Assembly: GCA_902776435.1 (NCBI GenBank)
Contig: CACYQB010000011.1
Coordinates: 62,001-126,000 of the forward strand
DNA from: an uncultured Bacteroidales bacterium
Lineage (GTDB): Bacteria > Bacteroidota > Bacteroidia > Bacteroidales > Muribaculaceae
Length of the DNA: 64,000 nt
Reading direction: 5' to 3'
Shown: piece after piece, positions 54,238 to 62,296 of the stretch
How the letters are laid out: each line of letters begins with the position of its first letter
How positions within the stretch are numbered: position 1 is the first letter of the stretch
The notes under the pieces: model-generated
What the model was told of the DNA's origin: nothing
The model's database searches: none
Seen by the model: the letters and a program-made list of their open reading frames with translations, nothing else
Program-made: the position numbers and the translations under genes

Positions 54238-55149
54238 TTAAATTGTTTTGAGCCATTCCATGGTCATGCGGGTACCCTCGGCAAATCCCACTTTGGGCTT
54301 GAAGCCACAGTCTTGCTCAATATCTGTTGTATCAAAGGCTGACAAGGGCAGATTGGTCCCCGTGAAAGGCACATCGCCGAACTGGGGTGACATGTCGGGA
54401 GCCAAAGCCTGCTGCATTTCAATGATAAATTCTTTAAGCGGACGGGCATTACCGCTTCCAATAATGTATTCCTTAAAGGGGACTCCATTGCAGGCGACGT
54501 CAAAGAAGGCCTGCGCCACGTCAGTCACATAGACAAAATCGTAATTCTGGGTTCCTGCTGTGAATTGCAACGGTTCGAGGTTGATAATCTTTCGCAATGT
54601 GGTGTTGACAAATCGGGGGGACAATTCCCCCACTCCATAGGCATTGGTAATCATTGGCCACATTAGGTCTATGCCAATATTTGCAGCGACCGATTTACAC
54701 AAGCAGTGAGCAATGTGCTTTCCCATCCCATAGATATATCCCATTCCTGGACGACTGCCCTGAGTGTGCACTGCTGCTTCGACCTCGCGTTCCATGATAC
54801 TACCTGCACAAATGAATCTCGAGCACCCCAACTCCTTGGCCGATTTTAAACACTCTACGGTATTTAGGGCATTCTGTAACTGCAGGTTATAATCGGTCCT
54901 CAAAGGGCCAGCCGAACCCGCCCAAGCAAAGTGGACAAAAGTATCATACTCTCCTGCCGGGATAGTTTGCATGAGCTGTTTTTTGTCTGTAATATCAACA
55001 CACTTATATGTCAATCCTGATTTGGACTGCAAACGTCTAGGCTTGTCAATGATGTCCAAGGCAAGAACCTCAATACCATTGTCCAGAAAGCATTGAACAG
55101 TATAACTACCCACAAATCCATCAGCACCAGTGATAACAGCCTTATTCAT
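54238..55149 (-). CDS. NAD-dependent sugar epimerase/reductase
   Basis: A 303-residue SDR enzyme: VITGADGFVGSYTVQ (NAD-binding, about 5-19), CAGSIMERE and YIYGMGKHIA with the catalytic Tyr-xxx-Lys (about 139-143). The second half includes FVYVTDVAQAF and the SGNARPLKEFI segment. After RfbG and with the cupin epimerase next to it, it probably reduces the 4-keto group of a CDP-6-deoxyhexulose to finish a CDP-6-deoxy sugar; this is inferred from order. Confidence 0.83.
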   Translation of the reverse strand: MNKAVITGADGFVGSYTVQCFLDNGIEVLALDIIDKPRRLQSKSGLTYKCVDITDKKQLMQTIPAGEYDTFVHFAWAGSAGPLRTDYNLQLQNALNTVECLKSAKELGCSRFICAGSIMEREVEAAVHTQGSRPGMGYIYGMGKHIAHCLCKSVAANIGIDLMWPMITNAYGVGELSPRFVNTTLRKIINLEPLQFTAGTQNYDFVYVTDVAQAFFDVACNGVPFKEYIIGSGNARPLKEFIIEMQQALAPDMSPQFGDVPFTGTNLPLSAFDTTDIEQDCGFKPKVGFAEGTRMTMEWLKTI

Positions 55150-55168
55150 ATCACTACTAAATTAAGTT

Positions 55169-56233
55169 TTATTGTTTAGCTTTGATATATTCTTCAATTT
55201 GCTTTTCCATACAGACATTCATATCGCCTTGTCGTTGCCAGCATTTACTCCACTCAACAACTTTATCGATTGCAGTATCCAGATTCCAACGCGGAGACCA
55301 TCCGAAAACGGATTTAATCTTTGAGCAGTCCAATTTCAAGTAGTTAGCCTCATGGGGGCCTTCTACATTCGCTGGTGTACGCCACGAGAGGCCTTCTCCC
55401 CAATGCTTGACAAACATATCAACTAGAGCTCCTGTCTGGAAACAATCCTGGTCATCAGGACCAACGTTATACCAACCAGAATAGGCATTGTCCTCGTACT
55501 GCTTTGCACATATCATCAGATATGCGAACAAAGGCTCAAGCACATGCTGATAAGGTCGAGTAGAGTGAGGATTTCGGACAATAATTTCCTCATGCTTTAC
55601 AGCTGCTCTAACACAATCAGGAATAATGCGGTCGTTGGCAAAATCACCGCCACCAATCACATTTCCTGCACGCGCTGTGGAAATAGCAATTCTCCCATCT
55701 GAAAAGAAGCTATTCTTGTAACTATGCGTCACTAATTCAGAACATGACTTGGAATTGGAATACGGGTCGAAGCCGTCCAGCATCTCATCTTCACGATACC
55801 CCCATGCCCACTCACGGTTCAAGTAAACTTTATCAGTTGTCACATTGAGGAACGAACGGACCGAAGCCGTTGCCCGCAAACACTCCATCACATTGACCGT
55901 GCCCATGACATTGGTCTCATAGGTATATCGTGGTTCCTTGTAACTATCACGGACAATAGGCTGTGCGGCAAGATGCAAGACCAATTCAGGTTGCGCATCA
56001 TCAAACGCTCTCATCAAGGAAACCTGGTCTCTAATGTCTCCGATTATCGAATGACACATCTCATCTCCGTCAATAATCTCAAACAAGGCCGGACTAGTAT
56101 TGGGCGTGAGAGAATAACCAGTAACCTCAGCGCCCAACATCGACAGAATCTTGCATAACCAAGTTCCCTTGAAGCCAGTGTGACCCGTCACTAGTACACG
56201 TTTACCGTGATAGAAATCTAAATCAAACTCCAT
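55169..56233 (-). CDS. rfbG: CDP-glucose 4,6-dehydratase
   Basis: RfbG converts CDP-glucose to CDP-4-keto-6-deoxyglucose. The 354-residue protein has VLVTGHTGFKGTWLC (about 13-27), HLAAQPIVRDSYKEPRYTYE with TNVMGT (substrate pocket; core AAQPIVRDSYKEP), VTTDKVY and the YSNSKSCSELV active-site YxxxK. GHTGFKG and AAQPLV-type strings are specific for the CDP enzyme. It lies 30 bases after rfbF. Confidence 0.94.
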   Translation of the reverse strand: MEFDLDFYHGKRVLVTGHTGFKGTWLCKILSMLGAEVTGYSLTPNTSPALFEIIDGDEMCHSIIGDIRDQVSLMRAFDDAQPELVLHLAAQPIVRDSYKEPRYTYETNVMGTVNVMECLRATASVRSFLNVTTDKVYLNREWAWGYREDEMLDGFDPYSNSKSCSELVTHSYKNSFFSDGRIAISTARAGNVIGGGDFANDRIIPDCVRAAVKHEEIIVRNPHSTRPYQHVLEPLFAYLMICAKQYEDNAYSGWYNVGPDDQDCFQTGALVDMFVKHWGEGLSWRTPANVEGPHEANYLKLDCSKIKSVFGWSPRWNLDTAIDKVVEWSKCWQRQGDMNVCMEKQIEEYIKAKQ

Positions 56234-56263
56234 AAAGGATTACAGTCATTGATAATTATCCTT

Positions 56264-57046
56264 TTATTGATTGTGCCACAGCTTCCACGGTGCATTTCCT
56301 GACTCCCACATGCGTTCGAGTTTTTCCTTCTCACGCAAAGTATCCATACATTGCCAGAATCCCTTGTGTACATACCCCATCAGTTGATGGTCGCACACCA
56401 AGCCATTCATCGGTTCTTTCTCAAAAATAATATCATCACCAGAAATATAATCAAAAAGATCTGGTTCAAACACCATAAATCCAATATTAATCATATCATC
56501 GTCCTGGTCACTCTTCTCACGGAACGCCTCAACGTCCCCACTGCTTGAAAGTTCAAGGACACCTTTGTTCTGGCTGAAATTATAAACTGAAACAGTACCG
56601 ATTTTGCCGTGCGACTGATGATACTCAAGCAATTCCCTAACATTGATGTCACCTACTGCATCACCATAAGTTAACATAAATGTCTCATTACCAACATAAT
56701 CCTTAATCCTCTTAACTCGGCCTCCAGTCTGGGTATTAAGACCTGTATCTATAATAGTCACCTTCCATGGTTCCACGTGTTTACGATGGACAATAATCTC
56801 ATTTCCCTTGGTGAAATCAAAAGTAACATCGGATGTGTGCAAGAAATAATCAGCGAACCATTCCTTAATGACATGCTGCCGATATCCAGCGCAGATGATG
56901 AAATCATTAAACCCATAGTGAGAATATACCTTCATAATGTGCCACAAAATGGGCATACCACCAATCTCTACCATGGGTTTGGGACGAAACTGGGATTCTT
57001 CAGAAATGCGGGTTCCAAAACCTCCCGCCAGTATCACGACTTTCAT
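56264..57046 (-). CDS. rfbF: Glucose-1-phosphate cytidylyltransferase
   Basis: RfbF makes CDP-glucose from CTP and glucose-1-phosphate. The 260-residue enzyme has ILAGGFGTRISEESQFRPKPM, shown by its core LAGGFGTRI and RPKPMVEIGG, then ILWHIMKVYSHYGF, the LTYGDAVGDIN acidic motif and FWQCMDTLREKEKLE near the end. All are specific features of RfbF. It is the second gene of the operon, 16 bases after the first glycosyltransferase. Confidence 0.95.
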   Translation of the reverse strand: MKVVILAGGFGTRISEESQFRPKPMVEIGGMPILWHIMKVYSHYGFNDFIICAGYRQHVIKEWFADYFLHTSDVTFDFTKGNEIIVHRKHVEPWKVTIIDTGLNTQTGGRVKRIKDYVGNETFMLTYGDAVGDINVRELLEYHQSHGKIGTVSVYNFSQNKGVLELSSSGDVEAFREKSDQDDDMINIGFMVFEPDLFDYISGDDIIFEKEPMNGLVCDHQLMGYVHKGFWQCMDTLREKEKLERMWESGNAPWKLWHNQ

Positions 57047-57062
57047 GAAATATTACGATTTG

Positions 57063-58184
57063 TCAGAGTGAATCAAAAAACTTCTCATATTCATCAACCA
57101 GCCTCTGCGTTGTCATGCGAGGAGCTTGACTGATAGCATCAGCATACTGCTTGATTTTCTCTCTATGGGTTAACAAATCTTTTAATCCTTGATATATGGA
57201 TTCATCATCATTTGGAACAATCATTCCATACTTTCCACCTTCAAGAATCTCATCCATACCCGAACAATCAGTCGTAAAAACAGGAACTCCAAGGGCTACA
57301 GCCTCAGTGGTAGCTGTACTGTATCCTTCTCTATAGGATGTGCAAATAAAAAGATCCATTCTTGACAGATATTTATATGGATTAGGATCAAAACCCAATA
57401 ATTTTATATGATCGTTTAAATTAGAATCTTCAATAGAACGTTTCAATGAAAAGCTCTCTTTGCCTTTACCCAATATAAATATTTTAACCTTCTCCATGAG
57501 CCCTTCCTGCTTCAAGCGAGAACAAGCAGAGATGAGGCGATGAAACCCTTTCAACTTTGTCAATTTATTAACTGCGCAAATATTTAAATCTCCTAATGGC
57601 AACTCATTGGATAGTTCTTTTTGAGCCAAATTATAAATCCTATCAAAGTCATTTACATTATGGATCACCCTTTTCGGTGTTTGAACTTCAGGAAACAAAT
57701 CTTCAAAACATTCTTGGGTTTTATGTGCAACAAAAACCAGTTGATCTAGCTTATTATAAGAATCAATCATCTCATTTTCATCCTTATAACCAGTGAGGAG
57801 AGTTTCTCTATCATGAATCTCAATATGCAACCATCCTACTTTTTTGGTATCTGGATATGGACAAGCTGAGACTATCCGTGTCGGGGCACTCTCTAAATAG
57901 CCGACCTCAATATCATATCGTTTTCTTATAAGAAGTCTATGCCAAAATGTTGCTGGTAGAAACCTCATGAGCCAAGTAAAGCCACGGAACTCATACCTGA
58001 ACAAGTAGCTAAATTTAATACCTGGTGGTATATCTTTCACATGAGGTCCTGTCCCAAAGATAGTCTTTAAGGTTATATCATATTTATTGAGGTCAAGGTG
58101 TTTTAAGAGATTTATCAATACTCTTTCTGCTCCACCACCTTTCAAGTCAAAATGGAGAAACAGTATTTTCTTCTTAATAGCCAT
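57063..58184 (-). CDS. Family 4 glycosyltransferase
   Basis: The 373-residue GT-B enzyme starts ILFLHFDLKGGGAERVLINL (core KGGGAERVLINLLKH, acceptor-side glycine loop). It contains NDLNICAVNKLTKLKGF-like text at about 205-220 and the C-terminal EGYSTATTEAVALGVPVFTT, whose EGYSTATTEA is the donor-binding E(x7)E motif (about 284-293). It is the first gene of the polysaccharide operon, about 185 bases after the mapped promoter. AT-rich composition. Confidence 0.9.
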   Translation of the reverse strand: MAIKKKILFLHFDLKGGGAERVLINLLKHLDLNKYDITLKTIFGTGPHVKDIPPGIKFSYLFRYEFRGFTWLMRFLPATFWHRLLIRKRYDIEVGYLESAPTRIVSACPYPDTKKVGWLHIEIHDRETLLTGYKDENEMIDSYNKLDQLVFVAHKTQECFEDLFPEVQTPKRVIHNVNDFDRIYNLAQKELSNELPLGDLNICAVNKLTKLKGFHRLISACSRLKQEGLMEKVKIFILGKGKESFSLKRSIEDSNLNDHIKLLGFDPNPYKYLSRMDLFICTSYREGYSTATTEAVALGVPVFTTDCSGMDEILEGGKYGMIVPNDDESIYQGLKDLLTHREKIKQYADAISQAPRMTTQRLVDEYEKFFDSL

Positions 58185-58376
58185 AAACTTGAACTAAAAC
58201 TAGATTGAGTATAATAATAGGGGTCACCGGGGCTGGGGGCTGCGGTGGACCGGGGGTGCGGGTAAGGCTGGGGACACTATCGCAGTAGTCATTGTCAGCG
58301 GGTTACCTTAGTATTTGGGGTGGCACGACAGTGTTCTAGGTTTTTTATTGAACGCCGATACCGCCACATTAAATGG

Positions 58377-58408
58377 CAAAAGTAGGTAATTTTAATGAGG
58401 TGTGCAAA
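58377..58408 (-). promoter_or_regulatory. Promoter of the polysaccharide operon
   Basis: Minus-strand TTTG (58408-58405), a 20-base spacer and TACTTTTG (58384-58377) are a near-perfect Bacteroidetes promoter. Transcription would start near 58371 and leave a leader of about 185 bases, G/C-rich in its second half. Confidence 0.75.
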
Positions 58409-58468
58409 TTTATCTCTAAAATTGCACAAAATGGAATGCTCTCGGGGCTCATTCTGCTACTCGGGAAT

Positions 58469-58510
58469 GGCTCGACGGAGATGCAGCGACGGGGCCGCTG
58501 CCCACACTAA
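58469..58510. repeat. Hairpin repeat family, copy a
   Basis: Begins GGCTCGACGGAGAT and contains CAGCG...CGCTG followed by CCCACACT. It lies in the 455-base gap 58185-58639, which otherwise holds the operon promoter, its leader and copy b. Confidence 0.8.
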
Positions 58511-58557
58511 CACAGCGGACGGCGGGGCGGCAGGGCTCGAGGCATTGAGGGCGAGGG

Positions 58558-58600
58558 GGCTCGACGGAGATACAGCGACGGAGTCGCTGCCCACACTGAT
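58558..58600. repeat. Hairpin repeat family, copy b
   Basis: Same start as copy a; its core CAGCGAC-gga-GTCGCTG is a perfect seven-base-pair hairpin. CCCACACT follows as in copy a. It lies 40 bases after the stop of the membrane acyltransferase on the minus strand. Confidence 0.8.
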
Positions 58601-58639
58601 ATTGTGGGTGGCTGCGGGCGGTATTGGGGAGCTGGTGGG

Positions 58640-59698
58640 TTATTGATTCAGGCGGGGGAATTTATTGTCGAGCCAGGTGAAGAAGGGTTTTTCTAATAGC
58701 CTCTGCCTGAGGATGTCGATGATGGCACATGCAACGTAGACCACTAGCATGGCACAGATGGCGTGGAGCCACAACCAGTCGCTGGTGAAGTAGTCCTTGG
58801 CGCAAAAGACGTCGTTCCAGAGCCACTCGCGGACGTTGGGCTGGTCGTGGATCAGGAAAATGCCGAAGGTGGCGGTCGCTATTTGGTTGACCCATCTGAT
58901 CTGCCCCATGTTGATGCTCTTGAACATGCAGAACAACGAGACGGCGGCGAGGATCGCCAATATCTTATTGGAATCGGCCACGAGGAAATAATTGGAGAAG
59001 GCCAACCTGTGCTTGGTGTACACGAAAAACAGTATTGACGCGGCACATAGTGACAAAGAGACCAGGGCCAGCCATGTGGACTTTTTCACGTCGGAGAGCA
59101 GCGTTGGCGGATATTTCCTCAGATAAGCGCCGATGAGATAGACGGTGACATACCATCCAATCTGGTTCGGGGACTGGTTATTGAAAAATGAACTCGTGAT
59201 GGTGAAAATGAACAGTAAGGCCAGCAATAGCCTCAGGTGGTTCTTCTTGTCAAGTGCGTCAATCAAGATATTGATAAAGGGTATCAACAGGAACAGAGCC
59301 AGGAATGTCGGGGCAAAGTCATCGCTCATGTGAATCGCCACGCCAAACAGGGTATCGATGCAATACTTGAATGTCAGCGGCTGCCGCCCGATGGCCCAGA
59401 AAATGACGGGAATCAGCAGGGAGTAAAACTTGATTTCCAGATACAGTTTGAGGAATTTCTTCCATGTGAAGCGTTGCATGCACATGAAGTAACCCGTAAT
59501 CAACAGGAAACAGTTGATGCCCGTCTTCCCTCCCCAGCCCCAAAGGATGAGAAAAAGCTGATTGCCGGTGACATGGTCATAGTTGTACAGATCAGGCACC
59601 CCACTATGGTAAACGTAGTGGTGGGCTATAATCATGAGCATCAGGAAGATCCTGAACAGTTCGATATTGGTGTCTCTAACTTTTTTTACTGTCGTCAT
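58640..59698 (-). CDS. Membrane O-acyltransferase (acyltransferase 3 family)
   Basis: The 352-residue inner-membrane protein starts NIELFRIFLMLMIIAHHYVY, with the catalytic-type HH, and has GKTGINCFLLITGYFM and IATATFGIFLIHDQPN, all standard for this family. About ten helices. It lies 27 bases after the SGNH esterase gene and follows the peptidoglycan salvage genes, so it could acylate a cell-wall or surface glycan. It is separated from the capsule-type operon by a promoter and repeats, so it is probably not part of that operon. Confidence 0.85.
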   Translation of the reverse strand: MTTVKKVRDTNIELFRIFLMLMIIAHHYVYHSGVPDLYNYDHVTGNQLFLILWGWGGKTGINCFLLITGYFMCMQRFTWKKFLKLYLEIKFYSLLIPVIFWAIGRQPLTFKYCIDTLFGVAIHMSDDFAPTFLALFLLIPFINILIDALDKKNHLRLLLALLFIFTITSSFFNNQSPNQIGWYVTVYLIGAYLRKYPPTLLSDVKKSTWLALVSLSLCAASILFFVYTKHRLAFSNYFLVADSNKILAILAAVSLFCMFKSINMGQIRWVNQIATATFGIFLIHDQPNVREWLWNDVFCAKDYFTSDWLWLHAICAMLVVYVACAIIDILRQRLLEKPFFTWLDNKFPRLNQ

Positions 59699-59725
59699 CG
59701 ATTCACGGGTTGGTTTTTATGATGG

Positions 59726-60379
59726 TCACTTGATGTAAGGTTTGATGGCGTCACGCCAGATGAGGTAGCCCTTGCCCATGAGGTGCAGGCCGTCGTTGGT
59801 GAGTTCGGCGCGCAGACGACCGTTCTCGTCAGCAAACAGGGGATACAGGTTAATCCAGGTAACCCCTTGACGGCGTGCCACTTGCTCGAGGAGGATGTTG
59901 GCCTCGACGACGACGTGGTCACGGCCCTTGAGCAGTTTCCACTCGCGCACGTCGTTGTTGAACGGCAACAGGCTCTGCATGTAGATCTTGGTGCGCGGAC
60001 TGCCCTGCTTGACCATGACGATGAGGCGCTCGGTAACCCGGGCGATGCTGTCGGCCGTGACACCGTGAGAGATGTCGTTGACGCCGCCCATGATGAACAG
60101 TTTCTTGGGCTGGCCCTCGATGATGGGCCCGATACGGTCGATCAGGCCCTGGACGATGTCGCCCACGATGCCGCGGTTCTTGATGTGACGATTACCCAGC
60201 AGCTCGTTGAACTCGCAGCCGTCGGTGAGGCTGTTGCCCAGCATGACGATGTCTTTCTTGCCGATGGGCAGTTCATCGAAGAGGGTTGCACGGCGGGAGT
60301 AGTACGGATCCTGATTGGCCTGGGCCACAGCGGTGAGGGCCATCAGTGCCAGCACGGCTATTATTGCTATTTTCTTCAT
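59726..60379 (-). CDS. Exported SGNH/GDSL-type esterase
   Basis: The start at 60379 gives a signal peptide (MKKIAIIAVLALMALTAVAQ) and 217 residues; the frame upstream runs through a hairpin. The SGNH blocks are present: IVMLGNSLTDGCEF with the nucleophile serine, GIVGDIVQGL (block II glycine), FIMGGVNDISHG (block III Asn) and NDGLHLMGKGY with the Asp-x-x-His pair (block V). It resembles family members that remove acetyl groups from carbohydrates. Next to MurQ/MurK and two acyltransferases, it could deacetylate a modified glycan. Confidence 0.85.
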   Translation of the reverse strand: MKKIAIIAVLALMALTAVAQANQDPYYSRRATLFDELPIGKKDIVMLGNSLTDGCEFNELLGNRHIKNRGIVGDIVQGLIDRIGPIIEGQPKKLFIMGGVNDISHGVTADSIARVTERLIVMVKQGSPRTKIYMQSLLPFNNDVREWKLLKGRDHVVVEANILLEQVARRQGVTWINLYPLFADENGRLRAELTNDGLHLMGKGYLIWRDAIKPYIK

Positions 60380-60396
60380 TATTCCTGGTTTACTGA

Positions 60397-60415
60397 GGTG
60401 CGATGGCATCGCACC
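60397..60415 (-). promoter_or_regulatory. Hairpin in front of the SGNH gene
   Basis: GGTGCGAT (60397-60404) and ATCGCACC (60408-60415) form a perfect eight-base-pair stem with a three-base loop, 18 bases before the ATG. It may slow ribosomes or end part of the upstream transcript; there is no T-run. Confidence 0.5.
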
Positions 60416-60453
60416 ATACTTAACAATTAATCAGGCAATTACTACCCCGACAA

Positions 60454-61269
60454 TTACTGGGCGCGGAAGGCGTCGATGGCCTTTTTCACCGAGCCGTGCA
60501 GCAACAGCAGGCGCTTGGCGTCCTCGTAGGGGAGTTTCAGTTCCTCGACGAGCCAGCGGGTGCCTCGGTCCACGAGTTTCTGGTTGGTGAGCTGCATGTT
60601 GACCATCTTGTTACCCTTGACACGGCCCATCTGAATCATCACGCTGGTCGAAATCATGTTGCAGATCATCTTCTGGCCCGTGCCGCTCTTCATGCGGGAG
60701 GAGCCCGTGACATACTCGGGGCCGACGATCATCTCGATGGGAATCTCGGCGGCCTCGCTCACGGGAGCGTCAGGGTTGCTGGTAATCGCAGCGGTGAGAC
60801 AGCCGTTGGCCCGGGCGTCACGCAGCACACCGATGACATAAGGCGTCGTCCCCGAAGCCGCGATGCCGATGACCGTGTCAAGCGAAGTCACATTGTACTC
60901 CTGCAGGTCTTTCCAGCCCTGTGTCATATCGTCCTCGGCATTCTCGACGGCATTACGCAGTGCGGTGTCACCACCGGCGATGACGCCGATAATCCACCCC
61001 GGTGACATGCCGAAGGTGGGCGGTATCTCGCTGGCATCCAGCACGCCCAGCCTGCCGCTGGTGCCCGCACCCATATAGAAGATGCGGCCACCCTTCTTCA
61101 TGCGCTCGACAATGCCCTTCACCAGACGCTCAATCTGCGGAATCGCCCGTTGCACCGCATCGGCCACCTTGTGATCCTCCTGATTGATCTCAGTGAGGAT
61201 TTCATGCACCGACTTCTGCTCCAAGTTATCGTATAGCGACTCTTGTTCGCTGATTTTCACAAAAGCCAT
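60454..61269 (-). CDS. murQ: N-acetylmuramic acid 6-phosphate etherase
   Basis: MurQ removes the lactyl ether from MurNAc-6-phosphate, giving GlcNAc-6-phosphate in cell-wall recycling. The 271-residue SIS-domain protein has MGAGTSGRLGVLDASEIPPT (66-85, with the catalytic Glu81), GDTALRNAVENAEDD (second Glu region), GIAASGTTPYVIG and SSRMKSGTGQKMICN (core RMKSGTGQKM). It is somewhat shorter than the E. coli protein at the C-terminus, as usual in Bacteroidetes. It follows the MurK-type kinase by 83 bases. Confidence 0.96.
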   Translation of the reverse strand: MAFVKISEQESLYDNLEQKSVHEILTEINQEDHKVADAVQRAIPQIERLVKGIVERMKKGGRIFYMGAGTSGRLGVLDASEIPPTFGMSPGWIIGVIAGGDTALRNAVENAEDDMTQGWKDLQEYNVTSLDTVIGIAASGTTPYVIGVLRDARANGCLTAAITSNPDAPVSEAAEIPIEMIVGPEYVTGSSRMKSGTGQKMICNMISTSVMIQMGRVKGNKMVNMQLTNQKLVDRGTRWLVEELKLPYEDAKRLLLLHGSVKKAIDAFRAQ

Positions 61270-61352
61270 AATCTTAATCCAATTTTTATTATACTATCAT
61301 CTATCATTGTCGGTTTCTTCCCGACACACAACCCACATCGTCACGCGCGGTC

Positions 61353-62204
61353 TCAAGCCTCGGTCGAGTGGTACTTCACGAGGCCTTCCATCGGGTCCTT
61401 GATGATGGTGCCGATGGTGATGCCAAGCGCCTCGGCCGCCTCATGGAGCACAGCTTTCTCGCACAGGGCGATGGAGCCCACGAAGTTACACGGCAACTCC
61501 TTGTAATTGGGATAACTGGCCACGTTGCGCTTGAAAAAGTCGGTGAATGAGCGGAAGACGATGTCGTGAATCGCAGGCTCGTCGATATTGTGCTCCAGGA
61601 AGGGAGCGAACTGCGCTAGGAAGCGGTTGGCGGCGGGCTTGCGGTAAACCGACGTAATGATGGTCGTGTAGTCCAGATTGTACTCCTTCATGAACTTCTC
61701 GCACAGGTGCTCAGGCAGTTGCTTCTTGAGCACATCGCCCACGAGCAGTTTGCCCAGCACGGCACCGCTGCCCTCGTCACCCAGGATGTAACCCAGCGGC
61801 GACACATTCATCACCACCTTCTCGCCATCGTAATAGCACGAGTTACTACCCGTGCCCAGGATGCAGGCGATACCCGGCTTGCGTCCGCACACGGCACGCG
61901 CCGCAGCCAGCAGGTCACTGGCCACCTCGATTTTGCCGGCACTGGGCAAGTTGGCACGCAGGGCGTTCACCACCTGCTGCTTGATCTCATCCGAGATGAT
62001 GCCAGCGCCATAGTAGTGGATCTCGTCCACCTTGTAGTTGGTCAAGTGGGGCATCAATTCGCGTTTGATCTGCTCCTTCATTTCCTCCTCGGTGAGCAGG
62101 AGCGCGTTCATGCCGGTAGTGAAAATCTGGGCAACCTTTTCTTTCTCGTTAAGCAGCGTCCAGTTGATCTTGGTGGAGCCGCAGTCAGCAATAAGAATCA
62201 TCAT
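61353..62204 (-). CDS. murK: MurNAc/GlcNAc kinase (MurK type, BadF/BcrA ATPase family)
   Basis: The 283-residue sugar kinase begins MILIADCGSTKINWTLL, with phosphate-1 motif DCGSTKINW, and has ACILGTGSNSCYYDG (phosphate-2) and LGDEGSGAVLGK (sugar-binding Asp/Glu region). These fit the N-acetylglucosamine kinase branch; with murQ directly downstream, phosphorylation of MurNAc (and probably GlcNAc) in the cytosol is expected, as known for MurK of Clostridium and Tannerella. The name rests on context. It follows the acetyltransferase gene by 92 bases containing a hairpin repeat. Confidence 0.85.
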   Translation of the reverse strand: MMILIADCGSTKINWTLLNEKEKVAQIFTTGMNALLLTEEEMKEQIKRELMPHLTNYKVDEIHYYGAGIISDEIKQQVVNALRANLPSAGKIEVASDLLAAARAVCGRKPGIACILGTGSNSCYYDGEKVVMNVSPLGYILGDEGSGAVLGKLLVGDVLKKQLPEHLCEKFMKEYNLDYTTIITSVYRKPAANRFLAQFAPFLEHNIDEPAIHDIVFRSFTDFFKRNVASYPNYKELPCNFVGSIALCEKAVLHEAAEALGITIGTIIKDPMEGLVKYHSTEA

Positions 62205-62249
62205 ATTATTTAGTTTTTAGTTGTTAGTCCTTAGTTGTTAGTTGTCTAT

Positions 62250-62280
62250 GATACAGCGACGGAGCCGCTGCACACATTGA
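62250..62280. repeat. Hairpin repeat family, copy c
   Basis: GATACAGCGACGGAGCCGCTG then CACACATTGA matches copies a and b in the core (CAGCGACGG, CGCTG, CACA), here as a 21-base stretch inside the operon between the acetyltransferase and murK genes (written in pieces: GATACAGCGACGG and AGCCGCTG). It is preceded by TTAGTTGTTAG, also present twice. Confidence 0.7.
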
Positions 62281-62296
62281 CCCTGAGGGTACCGGA

